Source of the DNA: Burkholderiales bacterium
GTDB lineage: Bacteria > Pseudomonadota > Gammaproteobacteria > Burkholderiales > SG8-39
Assembly (NCBI GenBank): GCA_017880775.1
Contig: JADGRQ010000028.1
Span: 1 to 62,876, forward strand
Length of the DNA stretch: 62,876 bases
Direction of reading: 5' to 3'
The position numbers and the translations under genes were made by a program. Below, one piece after another: positions 8,607 through 17,418 of the stretch. Within the stretch, counting starts at the first letter, position 1. Each line of letters starts with the position of its first letter. The notes below the pieces were generated by a model. The model was given only the letters and a program-made list of their open reading frames with translations, did no database searches and was not told the DNA's origin.

Positions 8607-9803
8607 GTGCGGGTGCTCGATCTGTCGCGCCTCGTCGCGGGCAATACGTTGACGCAGGTGCTGGGCGACTTCGGCGCAGAGGTGATCAAGGTGGAGCCGC
8701 CTGCCGGCGACACGCTGCGCGCCTGGAACACCCGCGACGTGCAGATCGACTGGAAGCTCTATGCACGCAACAAGAAGAGCCTCGGCCTCGAGTTGCGCAA
8801 TCCTGAGGCGCGCAGGCTGCTGCTGGACCTCGTGCCGTCCGCCTCGATCTTCGCAGAGAGCTTCCGCCCCGGCACGCTCGAGAAGATGGGGCTCGCGCCC
8901 GAAGCGCTGTTCGCGCGCAATCCGGGACTGATCATCGTGCGCATCTCCGGCTGGGGTCAGGACGGGCCCTATCGGCAGCGCCCGGGGTTCGGCACCCTGA
9001 TCGAGGGCATGTCTGGATTCGCCGCGATGAACGGCTTCGCGGACCGTGAGCCGGTGCTGCCGCCCATGTACCTCGCCGATACCGTCGCCGGGCTCTACGG
9101 CGCCGCAGGCGTGATGATCGCGCTGCGCGAGGTCGAGAAAAACGGCGGGCGCGGGCAGGTGATCGACCTGCCGCTGCTCGATCCGCTGTTCGCCGTGCTC
9201 GGGCCCCAGGCCGCGAAATACCGGCTCACCGGAAACGTGAAACCGCGCAGCGGCAGCCGTTCGACCAACACCGGCCCGCGCAACGCGTATCGCACGCGGG
9301 ACGGAAAATATGTCGGGCTGTCCGCATCGACGCAGAAAATGGCCGAACGCACCTTCCGCTCCATTGGCCGGCCCGACCTGGTCGACGACCCGCGCTACCG
9401 TACGAATGCGCAACGCGTAAAGCACGCCGACGAGCTCGACGCGATCATCGGCGAGTTCATTGCGCAGCGCACGCAGGCCGGGAATGTCGCGTTCTTCGAA
9501 GCTGCCGAAGTGACGATCGGTCCGATCTACGATATTTCCCAGATCGTCGAGGATCCCCACGTACTTGAGCGCGAGCTGATCGCCGACTACCCTGACCCGG
9601 ACATGGGCGCATTTCCAATGCACCACGTCGTGCCGCGCCTTACGGGGACGCCCGGCTCGATACGCACGCCCGCGCCGCGCCTTGGCGAGCACAATCGCGC
9701 GTTGCTCGGTGAGATCGGCGTCGACGCGGCCACGTATGCGAAGCTGCTCGCCGCCGGCGTCGCGTGCGAAGGTGTCAGCGCGGCGACGGAGGAACAGGAA
9801 TGA
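8607..9803 (+). CDS. CaiB/BaiF-family CoA-transferase
   Basis: Class III CoA-transferase, 398 residues from GTG 8607. It shows the family N-terminus GVRVLDLSRLVAGN, the EVIKVEPPAGDTLR segment, and the conserved catalytic Asp region in a run ending YLADTVAG. The start is uncertain: related proteins usually have about 10 residues before GVRVLDL, and in-frame codons back to CTG 8547, which overlaps the stop of the diiron gene, are open but offer only non-canonical starts. Its stop overlaps the ATG of the lyase gene, so these two are coupled. It moves CoA between carboxylic acids; the acids are unknown. Confidence 0.85.
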   Translation: MRVLDLSRLVAGNTLTQVLGDFGAEVIKVEPPAGDTLRAWNTRDVQIDWKLYARNKKSLGLELRNPEARRLLLDLVPSASIFAESFRPGTLEKMGLAPEALFARNPGLIIVRISGWGQDGPYRQRPGFGTLIEGMSGFAAMNGFADREPVLPPMYLADTVAGLYGAAGVMIALREVEKNGGRGQVIDLPLLDPLFAVLGPQAAKYRLTGNVKPRSGSRSTNTGPRNAYRTRDGKYVGLSASTQKMAERTFRSIGRPDLVDDPRYRTNAQRVKHADELDAIIGEFIAQRTQAGNVAFFEAAEVTIGPIYDISQIVEDPHVLERELIADYPDPDMGAFPMHHVVPRLTGTPGSIRTPAPRLGEHNRALLGEIGVDAATYAKLLAAGVACEGVSAATEEQE

Positions 9804-10708
9804 AACCCGGCCTGCCGGTCTGGCGATCGCTGTTGTACGTCCCGGCCAACGTCGAGAAGTATGTGGCGAACGCGCATACGCGCGGCGCCGACTGCATCCA
9901 GCTCGATCTCGAGGACAGCGTCCCTGCCTCCGAGAAAGACCGGGCGCGAACCCTGGTGGCGTCGGCCGCGGCGCGCGTGCGGCGCGGCGGCGCGGACGTT
10001 ATCGTGCGCATCAACCGGCCTCTCGCAATGGCGGTGCGCGACATCGAGGCCGCCGTCGGGCCGGACGTGAACGGCTTCGCAGTAACGAAGGTCGAGGGGC
10101 CCGGGCATCTGCGCCTGCTCGACGAACTGGTCTCGGAGCTGGAGGAAAAGCGCGGCCTGCCGCACGGGCATACGCGCTTCCTCGCGATGATCGAGACACC
10201 GCGGGCGTATTTTCGGATGGCCGAAATCGCTGCGGCCGTCGAGCGCAGCGCGGCGATGAATATCGGCGGCGAGGATTTCGCGCTGGAGACCGGCATGGAG
10301 CCGACGGAGGAGACGCTGCTGCTGCCGAAGCAGCAGATGATTTTCGCTGCGCGCAGCGCTGGGCTCATGCCGCTCGGCTTCATCGCGAGCGTGGCGAGCT
10401 TCGGCGACCTGGATGCGTTCCGCGCCATGGTTACGCGCTCGCGCCAGTTCGGCTTCCTGGGCGCGAGCTGCATCCATCCGGGGCAGGTGCCCATCGTGAA
10501 TCAGGGATACACGCCTTCGACGGAAGAAGTCGCCTACGCAAATAGGGTCGTAGGGGAGAACGCGAAGGCCGAGGCAGTGGGTCGCGCGTCGTTCGCCATC
10601 GACGGCAAGATGATCGACGTGCCGGTGGTGGTGCGGGCGCGGCGGTTGCTCGAGCGGCATGCGGCGATTGAGAAGCGCGAGGCGGCGAAGCGCGCTGCTC
10701 AGGCGTAA
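9800..10708 (+). CDS. HpcH/HpaI-family CoA-ester lyase (CitE/malyl-CoA lyase-like)
   Basis: 302 residues of the HpcH/HpaI aldolase (CitE-like) superfamily. Motifs include SLLYVPANVEKYV at the N-terminus, QLDLEDSVPASEK, IVRINRP, FLAMIETPRA and NIGGEDFAL, the last two holding the Mg-binding Glu and Asp. ATG 9800 overlaps the CoA-transferase stop and is preceded by GGAGGAACAGG. With the transferase it suggests activation of a hydroxy-dicarboxylic acid followed by C-C cleavage to acetyl-CoA and an oxo-acid, by analogy with malyl-CoA-type lyases (inference). Confidence 0.85.
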   Translation: MKPGLPVWRSLLYVPANVEKYVANAHTRGADCIQLDLEDSVPASEKDRARTLVASAAARVRRGGADVIVRINRPLAMAVRDIEAAVGPDVNGFAVTKVEGPGHLRLLDELVSELEEKRGLPHGHTRFLAMIETPRAYFRMAEIAAAVERSAAMNIGGEDFALETGMEPTEETLLLPKQQMIFAARSAGLMPLGFIASVASFGDLDAFRAMVTRSRQFGFLGASCIHPGQVPIVNQGYTPSTEEVAYANRVVGENAKAEAVGRASFAIDGKMIDVPVVVRARRLLERHAAIEKREAAKRAAQA

Positions 10709-10827
10709 GGCGTTTCTTCGCCTTTCGTGCGGAACGGGTAGGTGGCGATCAGCGCATTCTTGGACGGGTAATGGTTGTACAGCGTGCGCTTGCTGACGCT
10801 CTCCGCGAGCGAAACGGCATTCTGCGA
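10699..10827 (-). pseudogene. Remnant of a TetR-family regulator (helix-turn-helix only)
   Basis: Reading the minus strand from 10827 to the TGA at 10699-10701 gives 43 codons that contain SVSKRTLYNHYPSKNALI, a near-perfect TetR recognition helix. An in-frame TAA sits just upstream (10828-10830) with no start codon, and the ligand-binding domain of about 150 residues is missing. The fragment overlaps the last 10 bases of the lyase gene. A TetR gene once divergent from the MFS gene has therefore been cut down to its DNA-binding core. Confidence 0.7.
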
Positions 10828-10845
10828 TTACACAGTTCGTGTATT
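10827..10845. promoter_or_regulatory. Inverted repeat, likely TetR operator of the MFS gene
   Basis: ATTACAC-AGTTC-GTGTATT: the inner arms TACAC/GTGTA are perfect and six of seven arm bases pair. It lies between the TetR remnant and the MFS start at 10907, the normal place for a shared TetR operator. Confidence 0.55.
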
Positions 10846-10906
10846 GTTTTGGCCAGCAGAATATCAAGCAAAAACGCCCGTTGATGCACCATCCGGTATA
10901 CCTGAA

Positions 10907-12148
10907 ATGACCTCCCACCGCCGCGCCTTTATCCTGCTGCTCATCCTGAGCGGCACGATCATTTCGATCTGCATGGGGCTGCGCCAGAGCCTGGGCCTGT
11001 TCATGCGCCCGGTGACGCTCGACCTGGGCGTTTCGGCGGCCAGCTTCGGCTTCGCGATCGCGCTGCAGAACATCGTCTGGGGACTGTCGCAGCCGTTCGT
11101 CGGCGCGCTCGCGGACAAGCACGGCCCGCGGCCGGTGCTGATGGGCACCGCGCTGCTCTACGCGCTCGGCCTGTTGCTCATGGTCTATTCGCGCGGCTCG
11201 GTCGGCCTCGAGGTGGCGGGCTTCCTGCTGGGGATCGGCACCGCCGGCACGGGATTCGGGGTGCTGATCGGCGTGGTCACGCGCGCCACGCCGCTGGAAA
11301 AGCGCAGCCAGACGGTCGGCTTGGTGGCGGCCGCGGGCTCGCTCGGCACGATGGCGCTGGCGCCGCTCGGCCAGGCGCTGATCAACGGCTACGGCTGGCA
11401 GCCCGCGCTGGCGGTGTTCGCCTCGATCGCCGCCTCGATGATGCTGCTCGCGCTGCCGATCAAGGGGCTCGCGAGCACGCTGGGCGCGCTGCCGACCGCG
11501 GCCGCGGTGGCGGCGCAGCAGCCGCTCGGCGAAGCGCTGCGCGACGCGGCGGGGCATCGCGGCTACCTGTTCATGGCGCTCGCGTTCTTCGCCTGCGGCT
11601 TCCAGCTGGTATTCATCACCACCCACCTGCCGGCCTACTTGCAGTTGTGTGGCATAGCGCCGGGCGTGGGCGCGAGCGCGCTGGCGCTGATCGGGCTGTT
11701 CAATACCGTCGGCACCTACATCTTCGGTTTGCTCGGCGCGCGCTACAGCCAGAAGCACCTGCTGGCAATGATCTACCTGCTTCGCACGCTGTTCATTGCG
11801 ATTTTCCTGCTCGTGCCGATCACCGCGGCATCCACGCTGGTGTTCGCCGCCGCGATGGGCTTCCTGTGGCTCGGCGTCGCGCCGCTCGTCACGGGCATCA
11901 TCGGCCGCGTATTCGGCCTCACGCACTTCAACACGCTCTACGGCGTGGTGTTCCTGAGCCACCAGGTCGGTTCGTTCTTCGGCGCCTGGATGGGCGGCCT
12001 GGTGTTCGACATGACCGGGTCGTACAACTTCGGCTGGGGCGCGCTGATCGTTATCGGGCTCGCCGCGTTCACGCTGCAGTGGCTGATGGACGACCGCGCG
12101 CCGCCCGTGCGTCGCGCGGCCGGCGGGCCCGCGCCGGTGCCGGCATGA
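10907..12148 (+). CDS. MFS transporter (monocarboxylate/oxalate-formate-like)
   Basis: 413 residues with about 12 hydrophobic segments. The N-terminal SLGLFMRPVTLDLG and the loop ADKHGPRPVLMG between helices 2 and 3 are typical of the MFS group containing monocarboxylate-type carriers. ATG 10907 begins right before the first basic residues and helix (MTSHRRAFILLL); the longer reading frame upstream crosses the operator and is not protein-like. It probably moves a carboxylate used by the neighbouring CoA enzymes, and its regulator has decayed, so expression may now be constitutive (inference). Confidence 0.85.
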   Translation: MTSHRRAFILLLILSGTIISICMGLRQSLGLFMRPVTLDLGVSAASFGFAIALQNIVWGLSQPFVGALADKHGPRPVLMGTALLYALGLLLMVYSRGSVGLEVAGFLLGIGTAGTGFGVLIGVVTRATPLEKRSQTVGLVAAAGSLGTMALAPLGQALINGYGWQPALAVFASIAASMMLLALPIKGLASTLGALPTAAAVAAQQPLGEALRDAAGHRGYLFMALAFFACGFQLVFITTHLPAYLQLCGIAPGVGASALALIGLFNTVGTYIFGLLGARYSQKHLLAMIYLLRTLFIAIFLLVPITAASTLVFAAAMGFLWLGVAPLVTGIIGRVFGLTHFNTLYGVVFLSHQVGSFFGAWMGGLVFDMTGSYNFGWGALIVIGLAAFTLQWLMDDRAPPVRRAAGGPAPVPA

Positions 12149-12246
12149 CGGACGCGAACTAGCCATAAGCCGTCTGCTTACCTTTCCGGCGGTTGCCGGG
12201 TGCGCCGCCGCCGGTTACATTCCGTCGGACAGGAGCGTGCCCTACG

Positions 12247-13566
12247 ATGATCAGCGCCGAGCAGAATGAACTGATGACGCGCGTCGGTCCCGGAACGCCG
12301 GCCGGTGCGCTGTTGCGCAACTACTGGCAGCCGGTGGCGCTGGTCGAGGAACTGGCGGACCCGCGGCCGGTGAAGGCAGTGCGCGTGCTCGGGCAGGACT
12401 GCGTGCTGTTTCGCGACGAACGGGGCCGGTATGGAATGCTCGATCGCGCCTGCCCGCATCGCGGCGCGGACCTCGCCTACGGCCGCCTCGAAGACGGGGG
12501 GCTGCGCTGCGCGTTCCACGGCTGGCTGTTCGACACGGACGGGAAGTGCCTCGATACGCCCGCCGAGCTGGAGGGCAGTCGCATATGTGAGCAGGTTCGC
12601 CAGCGCGCCTACCCGGTGCAGCAGAAAAGCGGGGCGCTGTTCGCGTACCTCGGTGCGGGCGAGCCGCCCGCATTCGCGAACTTCGACTGTTTCGTGGCGC
12701 CGGACACGCACGTGTTCGCCTTCAAGGGGTTGTGGGCCTGCAACTGGCTGCAGGCACTCGAAGTCGGCATCGATCCGGCGCACGCCTCTTTCCTGCATCG
12801 CTTCTTCGAGGACGAGGACCCGTCGGCGAGTTACGGCCGGCAGTTCCGCAGTTCGTCGATGGGTTCTGAGCTGCCGATGACGAAGCTGTTGCGCGAGCAC
12901 GCGCAGCCCGAGATCCGCGTCGAGCGCACCGACTACGGCATGCGCCTCGCGACGCTGCGGCGGATCAGCGAATTGCAGACTCACCTGCGGATCACCAACG
13001 TGCTTTTCCCGCAGGCGTTCGTGATTCCGATGAGCGCCGAGATGACGATCTCGCAGTGGCATGTGCCGATCGACGACACCTCGTGCTACTGGTATTCGTT
13101 CTTCACCAGCTTCGGAGCGCCCGTGGACAAGCAGACCATGCGCGCGCAGCGCCTGCAGACCTACCCGGCGCCGGACTACAGGCCGGTTCACGACCGCTCC
13201 AACGGTTGGGGCTTCAACCCGGCGGAGCAGCGCGGGCAGACGTTCACCGGGATGGGTTTCGACATCAACATTCACGACCAGTTTGCATGCGAGTCGATGG
13301 GGCCGATCCAGGACCGCACGCGCGAGAACCTCGGCAGCACCGACAAGGGCATCGCGCTGTACCGGCGGCTGCTGATCGATGCGATTCGCAGACAGCAGGC
13401 GGGCGAACGGCCGCTGATGGTGCTCGACGCCGCCTCTGCCCGCGCAATGACGGGCCCTGCGGCGATCGACGGCATCGGTCCGGCCGAAAGCTGGGCGGCG
13501 TACGGGGAGGAGGCCGACGCGAAGCGCCGCGCCGCGTGCCCGTGGACGCGCGAGCGCGCTGCATGA
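12247..13566 (+). CDS. Rieske non-heme iron oxygenase, large subunit (phthalate-dioxygenase-like)
   Basis: 439 residues. The Rieske 2Fe-2S site is formed by Cys69 and His71 (CPHRG) and Cys88 and His91 (CAFHGW). The mononuclear iron site follows as NWLQALEVGIDPAHASFLH, giving Asn166, Asp176, His179 and His184. The layout resembles phthalate 4,5-dioxygenase and other single-subunit oxygenases that need a separate reductase; no reductase gene is in the window. Its stop overlaps the ATG of the next gene (ATGA), so oxygenase and ligase are made together. Confidence 0.9.
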   Translation: MISAEQNELMTRVGPGTPAGALLRNYWQPVALVEELADPRPVKAVRVLGQDCVLFRDERGRYGMLDRACPHRGADLAYGRLEDGGLRCAFHGWLFDTDGKCLDTPAELEGSRICEQVRQRAYPVQQKSGALFAYLGAGEPPAFANFDCFVAPDTHVFAFKGLWACNWLQALEVGIDPAHASFLHRFFEDEDPSASYGRQFRSSSMGSELPMTKLLREHAQPEIRVERTDYGMRLATLRRISELQTHLRITNVLFPQAFVIPMSAEMTISQWHVPIDDTSCYWYSFFTSFGAPVDKQTMRAQRLQTYPAPDYRPVHDRSNGWGFNPAEQRGQTFTGMGFDINIHDQFACESMGPIQDRTRENLGSTDKGIALYRRLLIDAIRRQQAGERPLMVLDAASARAMTGPAAIDGIGPAESWAAYGEEADAKRRAACPWTRERAA

Positions 13567-14999
13567 GTTTTGTAGACAAGTACGGTCTCTGGAGCGGCGC
13601 GCAGCGCGCCGCCGCACAGGGCGTGTTGAGGGAAGTCGGGGCGCGCGGCCTCGAAGTGGTGCGTTTTTCGTTTGCGGACCAGCATGGCATCCTGCGCGGC
13701 AAGACGATCGCCGCGGCCGATCTCGCACGCACGCTCGAAGACGGTGTCACCGTCACGACAACGCTGTTCGCGAAGGACACCTCGCACCGGACGGTGTTCC
13801 CGGTCTTCACGCCGGGCGGCGGTTTCGGCCTGGATGAGATGCAGGGTGGCGCCGATGCGCTGATGGTCGCCGATCCTGCGACGTTTCGCGTGCTGCCCTG
13901 GGCGCCCAACACCGGATGGCTGCTGTGCGAGACCTGGTTCCCGAACGGCGCGCCGGTGCCTTTCGATACCCGCCGCCTGTTGCGCGCGGCGCTCGCAGAA
14001 CTCGCGAAAGCGGGCTACGAGTACGTCGCAGGGCTCGAGGTCGAGTTCCACGTCTTCAGGCTCCTCGATCCGCGCATGCGGCCGGAACAGGCCGGTCAGC
14101 CCGGCGAGCCGCCCGAGGTCGAACTGCTCACCCAAGGCTACCAGTACCTTACCGAGCAGCGCTACGACCTGCTCGATCCGGTGGCGGAACTGCTGCGCCG
14201 CGACCTCGGCGCGCTCGGGCTGCCGCTGCGCTCCTTCGAGGTCGAGTACGGACCCAGCCAGATGGAGGTGACGCTCGGCGCGCTTGCGGGGCTCGGCTCG
14301 GCCGATGCGATGGTGCTGTTTCGCAGCGCGACCAAGCAGATTCTGCGGCGCCACGGCTACCACGCGAGCTTCATGTGCCGGCCGCGCATCCCCAACGTCA
14401 TGTCGAGCGGGTGGCATTTGCACCAGTCGCTGCGCAGCGCCGCCGATGGGGTCAATGTTTTCATGTCCGCTGCGGCGGGTGAGCCGCTGTCGCAGACGGG
14501 GATGCACTTCCTGGGCGGGTTGCTTGCGCATGCGCGCGGCTCGGTCGCGCTCTCGACGCCGACCCTCAATGGTTACAAGCGCTATCGTCCCTATTCGCTG
14601 GCGCCCGACCGCGCAAGCTGGGGGCGGGATAATCGAGGCGTAATGCTTCGCGTGTTGGGTGGGCAGGGCGACCCTGGCAGCCGCATCGAAAACCGGGTCG
14701 GTGAACCGGCGGCAAATCCATATTTGTACTTCGCCTCGCAGATCCACGCCGGGCTTGACGGCCTTGCGCGCGGGCTCGATCCGGGGCCGTCATCGAACAC
14801 GCCCTACGAAGCTACAGCAGAAGCATTGCCGCGCACGCTCGAGGAAGCGCTCGACTGCCTGCGCCGCGACGATGTCCTGCGCAACGGCCTGGGCGGCGGG
14901 TTCGTGGATTATTTCTGCCGCATCAAGGAGGCCGAGATCGCGCGCTTCAACCTTGAAGTGAGCGAATGGGAGCAGCGCGAGTACTTCGAGTTGTTCTGA
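13563..14999 (+). CDS. Glutamine-synthetase-family ligase
   Basis: 478 residues of the glutamine synthetase fold, likely an ATP-dependent gamma-glutamyl or related ligase rather than the housekeeping enzyme. Visible motifs are EVEFHVF (metal Glu), EYGPSQMEVTLG, SGWHLHQSL with the catalytic-region His, NGYKRYRP and SRIENRVGEPAANPYLY. It lacks the adenylylation-site motif of bacterial GSI. Translational coupling to a Rieske oxygenase recalls aniline catabolism, where a GS-like enzyme first glutamylates the amine before dioxygenation (established for AtdA/TdnQ systems). A role on an aromatic amine is inference. Confidence 0.85.
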   Translation: MSFVDKYGLWSGAQRAAAQGVLREVGARGLEVVRFSFADQHGILRGKTIAAADLARTLEDGVTVTTTLFAKDTSHRTVFPVFTPGGGFGLDEMQGGADALMVADPATFRVLPWAPNTGWLLCETWFPNGAPVPFDTRRLLRAALAELAKAGYEYVAGLEVEFHVFRLLDPRMRPEQAGQPGEPPEVELLTQGYQYLTEQRYDLLDPVAELLRRDLGALGLPLRSFEVEYGPSQMEVTLGALAGLGSADAMVLFRSATKQILRRHGYHASFMCRPRIPNVMSSGWHLHQSLRSAADGVNVFMSAAAGEPLSQTGMHFLGGLLAHARGSVALSTPTLNGYKRYRPYSLAPDRASWGRDNRGVMLRVLGGQGDPGSRIENRVGEPAANPYLYFASQIHAGLDGLARGLDPGPSSNTPYEATAEALPRTLEEALDCLRRDDVLRNGLGGGFVDYFCRIKEAEIARFNLEVSEWEQREYFELF

Positions 15000-15001
15000 C
15001 T

Positions 15002-15706
15002 TCAGACGCCCAGGTAGCGGCGCTGCACGTCCTGGTCCTCCGTCAGCTGGGCGGAACTGCCGTTCCAGACGACGCGACCTTTCTCCAGCACGTAGTGCCG
15101 GTCGGCGATGCGCGCGAGCGCCTTGACGTCCTTGTCGATCACCAGGATCGAGAGGCCTTCGCTCTTCAGCCGCTCGAGCGACCGGTAGATCTCGATGCGG
15201 ATCAGCGGCGCGAGCCCTTCGGTCGCCTCGTCCAGTATCAACAGCTTCGGATTGGTCATCAGCGCGCGCGCAATCGCGAGCATCTGCTGCTCGCCGCCGG
15301 AGAGCTGGTTGCCGAAATTGCCCCGCCGCTCGGCGAGGTTCGGGAACAGCTCGAACACGCGCTCGAGCGTCCACGGCTTGGCCGCGCCGCTGCGGTTGGC
15401 GGCGGTGGCAACGAGATTTTCGCGCACGGTCAGATTGGGAAACACCTGCCGGCCTTCAGGCACCAGGCCGAGACCGGCTTGTGCGACGCGAAACGACGGC
15501 AAGCCGTGCAGCGGCTTGCCGTCGAACGTGATCGTTCCGGCGCGCGCAGCCACCACGCCCATGACGGAGAGCACGGTCGTGGTCTTGCCCATGCCGTTGC
15601 GGCCGAGCAGCGTGACGACCTGTCCGGCGTCGATCGAAAAGGACACGCCGAACAACACCTGCGACAGGCCGTAGGCGGTCTCCAGCCCTTCGACCTTGAG
15701 AATCAC
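15002..15706 (-). CDS. livF: LIV-type ABC transporter ATP-binding protein (LivF)
   Basis: 234 residues with Walker A GRNGMGKTT, signature QLSGGEQQMLAIARAL, Walker B LLILDEATEGLAP and the C-terminal DVQRRYLGV. Start GTG 15706 overlaps the livG stop (GTGA). It is the last gene of the second LIV operon, convergent with the glutamine-synthetase-like gene two bases away. One oddity is the H-loop position, which reads VIDKDVK where LivF usually has a Glu-Gln or Glu-His. Confidence 0.92.
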   Translation of the reverse strand: MILKVEGLETAYGLSQVLFGVSFSIDAGQVVTLLGRNGMGKTTTVLSVMGVVAARAGTITFDGKPLHGLPSFRVAQAGLGLVPEGRQVFPNLTVRENLVATAANRSGAAKPWTLERVFELFPNLAERRGNFGNQLSGGEQQMLAIARALMTNPKLLILDEATEGLAPLIRIEIYRSLERLKSEGLSILVIDKDVKALARIADRHYVLEKGRVVWNGSSAQLTEDQDVQRRYLGV

Positions 15707-16452
15707 GCGTCCTCTCCGAGATAGGCACGCCGCACTTCGGCGTTGACGCGGATCTCCTGCGGCGAGCCGGTGGCGATGATGCGGCCGTAGACCAGCACCG
15801 AGATGCGATCGGCGAGCGAGAACACCGCGTCCATGTCGTGCTCGACGAGGATGATCGTCTGCCGTCCTTTCAGCGAGGCGAGGAACGTCACCATGCGCTG
15901 CGTCTCGTCGTTGCCCATGCCGGCAACCGGTTCGTCGAGCAGCAGCAGGCGCGGTTTCGTCGCTAGCGCCATCGCCACCTCGAGCTGGCGCTGCTCGCCG
16001 TGCGCGAGGTTGGCAGCGATCACTTCCGCCCGTGCACCGAGCCCTACTTCGTCGAGGATCGCGCGCGCGGGGTCGCGCAGCGCGCGTTCCGAGCGGGCCG
16101 GTTTCCAGAAACGGAAGCTGTGCCCGGCGTGCGCCTGCACCGCCAGCGCAACGTTCTCCAGCGCGGTGAACTCGCGGTAAATGCTGGTGATCTGGAACGA
16201 GCGCGCAAAACCCATGCGCGAGCGCGCGGGCGCCCGCAGCGCGGTCACGTCTTCGCCGGAGAAGCGGATGCTGCCGGCGTCCGGGCGCAGGTCGCCGGAG
16301 AGCTGGCTGATGAAGGTGGTCTTGCCGGCGCCATTGGGCCCGATCACCGCGTGCGTCTCGCCCTCGAGCACGTCGAAATCGATTCCATCGCTCGCGCGCA
16401 GCGCGCCGAACGACTTGCGCAGCCCGCGCGCTTCGAGGAGCGCGCCGCTCAT
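15703..16452 (-). CDS. livG: LIV-type ABC transporter ATP-binding protein (LivG)
   Basis: 249 residues. Walker A GPNGAGKTT, signature NLAHGEQRQLEVAMAL, Walker B LLLLDEPVAG and H-loop VEHDMDAV are all intact. ATG 16452 has AGGTG about 7 bases upstream; GTG 16461 is an in-frame alternative. It follows livM after 24 bases and overlaps livF by 4. Confidence 0.92.
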   Translation of the reverse strand: MSGALLEARGLRKSFGALRASDGIDFDVLEGETHAVIGPNGAGKTTFISQLSGDLRPDAGSIRFSGEDVTALRAPARSRMGFARSFQITSIYREFTALENVALAVQAHAGHSFRFWKPARSERALRDPARAILDEVGLGARAEVIAANLAHGEQRQLEVAMALATKPRLLLLDEPVAGMGNDETQRMVTFLASLKGRQTIILVEHDMDAVFSLADRISVLVYGRIIATGSPQEIRVNAEVRRAYLGEDA

Positions 16453-16476
16453 GGACCGCACCTGATGAAGCGCGCG

Positions 16477-17418
16477 CTAGGCATCGCGCGCCCCGGGCAG
16501 GATGCCGGCGAGTCCGCGCCGGAAGAAGATCACCGACAGGATCAGCAGCGGCCCCAGATAGACCTGCCAATGCTCCGTCCAGCCTGCGAGCAGGGTTTCC
16601 AGCACCAGCAGCGTGAACGCGCCGAACAGCGGGCCGGCGGTGGTGGCGATGCCCCCGAGGATCACCATGAACATGATTTCGCCCGAGCGTGTCCAGTGCA
16701 TGAAGTCCGGCGAGATGTAAGCGGTGTGGTTGGCGAGCAGCGCGCCGGCCAGCCCGCACAGCGCCCCCGCGATGACGAACGCGGCCAGGCGGTACAGGTA
16801 CGGAGAAAAGCCGATTGCGCGCGAGCGCGCCTCGTTCGATTTCGCGGCACGCAGCACCATGCCGAAGCGCGAGTTCGCCAGGCGGTGCACCAGGTACAGC
16901 GACGCGAGCATCAGTGCCAGCACGAGGTAGTAGAACGACACCGGGTCGGCCAGGTCGATCAGGCCCCAGAACTGGCTGTGCGTCTTGATGCGCATACCGT
17001 CGTCGCGGCCGTACACCTCGAGGGACATGCCGAGGTAGTACAGCATCTGAGTGAACGCGAGCGTGATCATGATGAAGTAGATGCCGCTGGTGCGGATCGA
17101 CACTGCGCCGATCACGGCCGCGACCACCGCGGAGGCCGCGATGGCGGTGCCCCACTGCATCCATCCGCTGTCCACCCCGTGGAAGGCGAGAATGCCGACC
17201 GCGTAGGCGCCGATGCCGAGGTAGGCGGCATGGCCGAACGAGATCATGCCGCCGTAGCCGAGGATCAGGTTCAGGCTCGCCGCGGCGATCGCGAAGATCA
17301 TCACGCGGCGCAGCAGGTCGATGTAGAACGTCTGCTTCAGCGCCTCGGCCACCGGAGGAAGCAGGATTAGCAGCGCGATCACGGCCGACCACAACAGGAT
17401 GCGCGCGCGGCCGGGCAT
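16477..17418 (-). CDS. livM: LIV-type ABC transporter permease (LivM)
   Basis: 313 residues with eight to nine hydrophobic segments, the motif LGYGGMISFGHAAYLGIG near residue 50 and TSGIYFIMITLAFTQM near residue 110. ATG 17418 overlaps the livH stop (ATGA). It encodes the second permease of the importer specified by 15002-19599. Confidence 0.92.
   Translation of the reverse strand: MPGRARILLWSAVIALLILLPPVAEALKQTFYIDLLRRVMIFAIAAASLNLILGYGGMISFGHAAYLGIGAYAVGILAFHGVDSGWMQWGTAIAASAVVAAVIGAVSIRTSGIYFIMITLAFTQMLYYLGMSLEVYGRDDGMRIKTHSQFWGLIDLADPVSFYYLVLALMLASLYLVHRLANSRFGMVLRAAKSNEARSRAIGFSPYLYRLAAFVIAGALCGLAGALLANHTAYISPDFMHWTRSGEIMFMVILGGIATTAGPLFGAFTLLVLETLLAGWTEHWQVYLGPLLILSVIFFRRGLAGILPGARDA

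Noticed and set aside
9587-12166. Very long open frame antisense to the CoA-transferase, lyase and MFS genes
   Set aside because: Its translation is rich in Arg, Gln and His with no domain or hydrophobic pattern, a usual mirror of GC-rich coding DNA; the plus-strand genes have clear family motifs.
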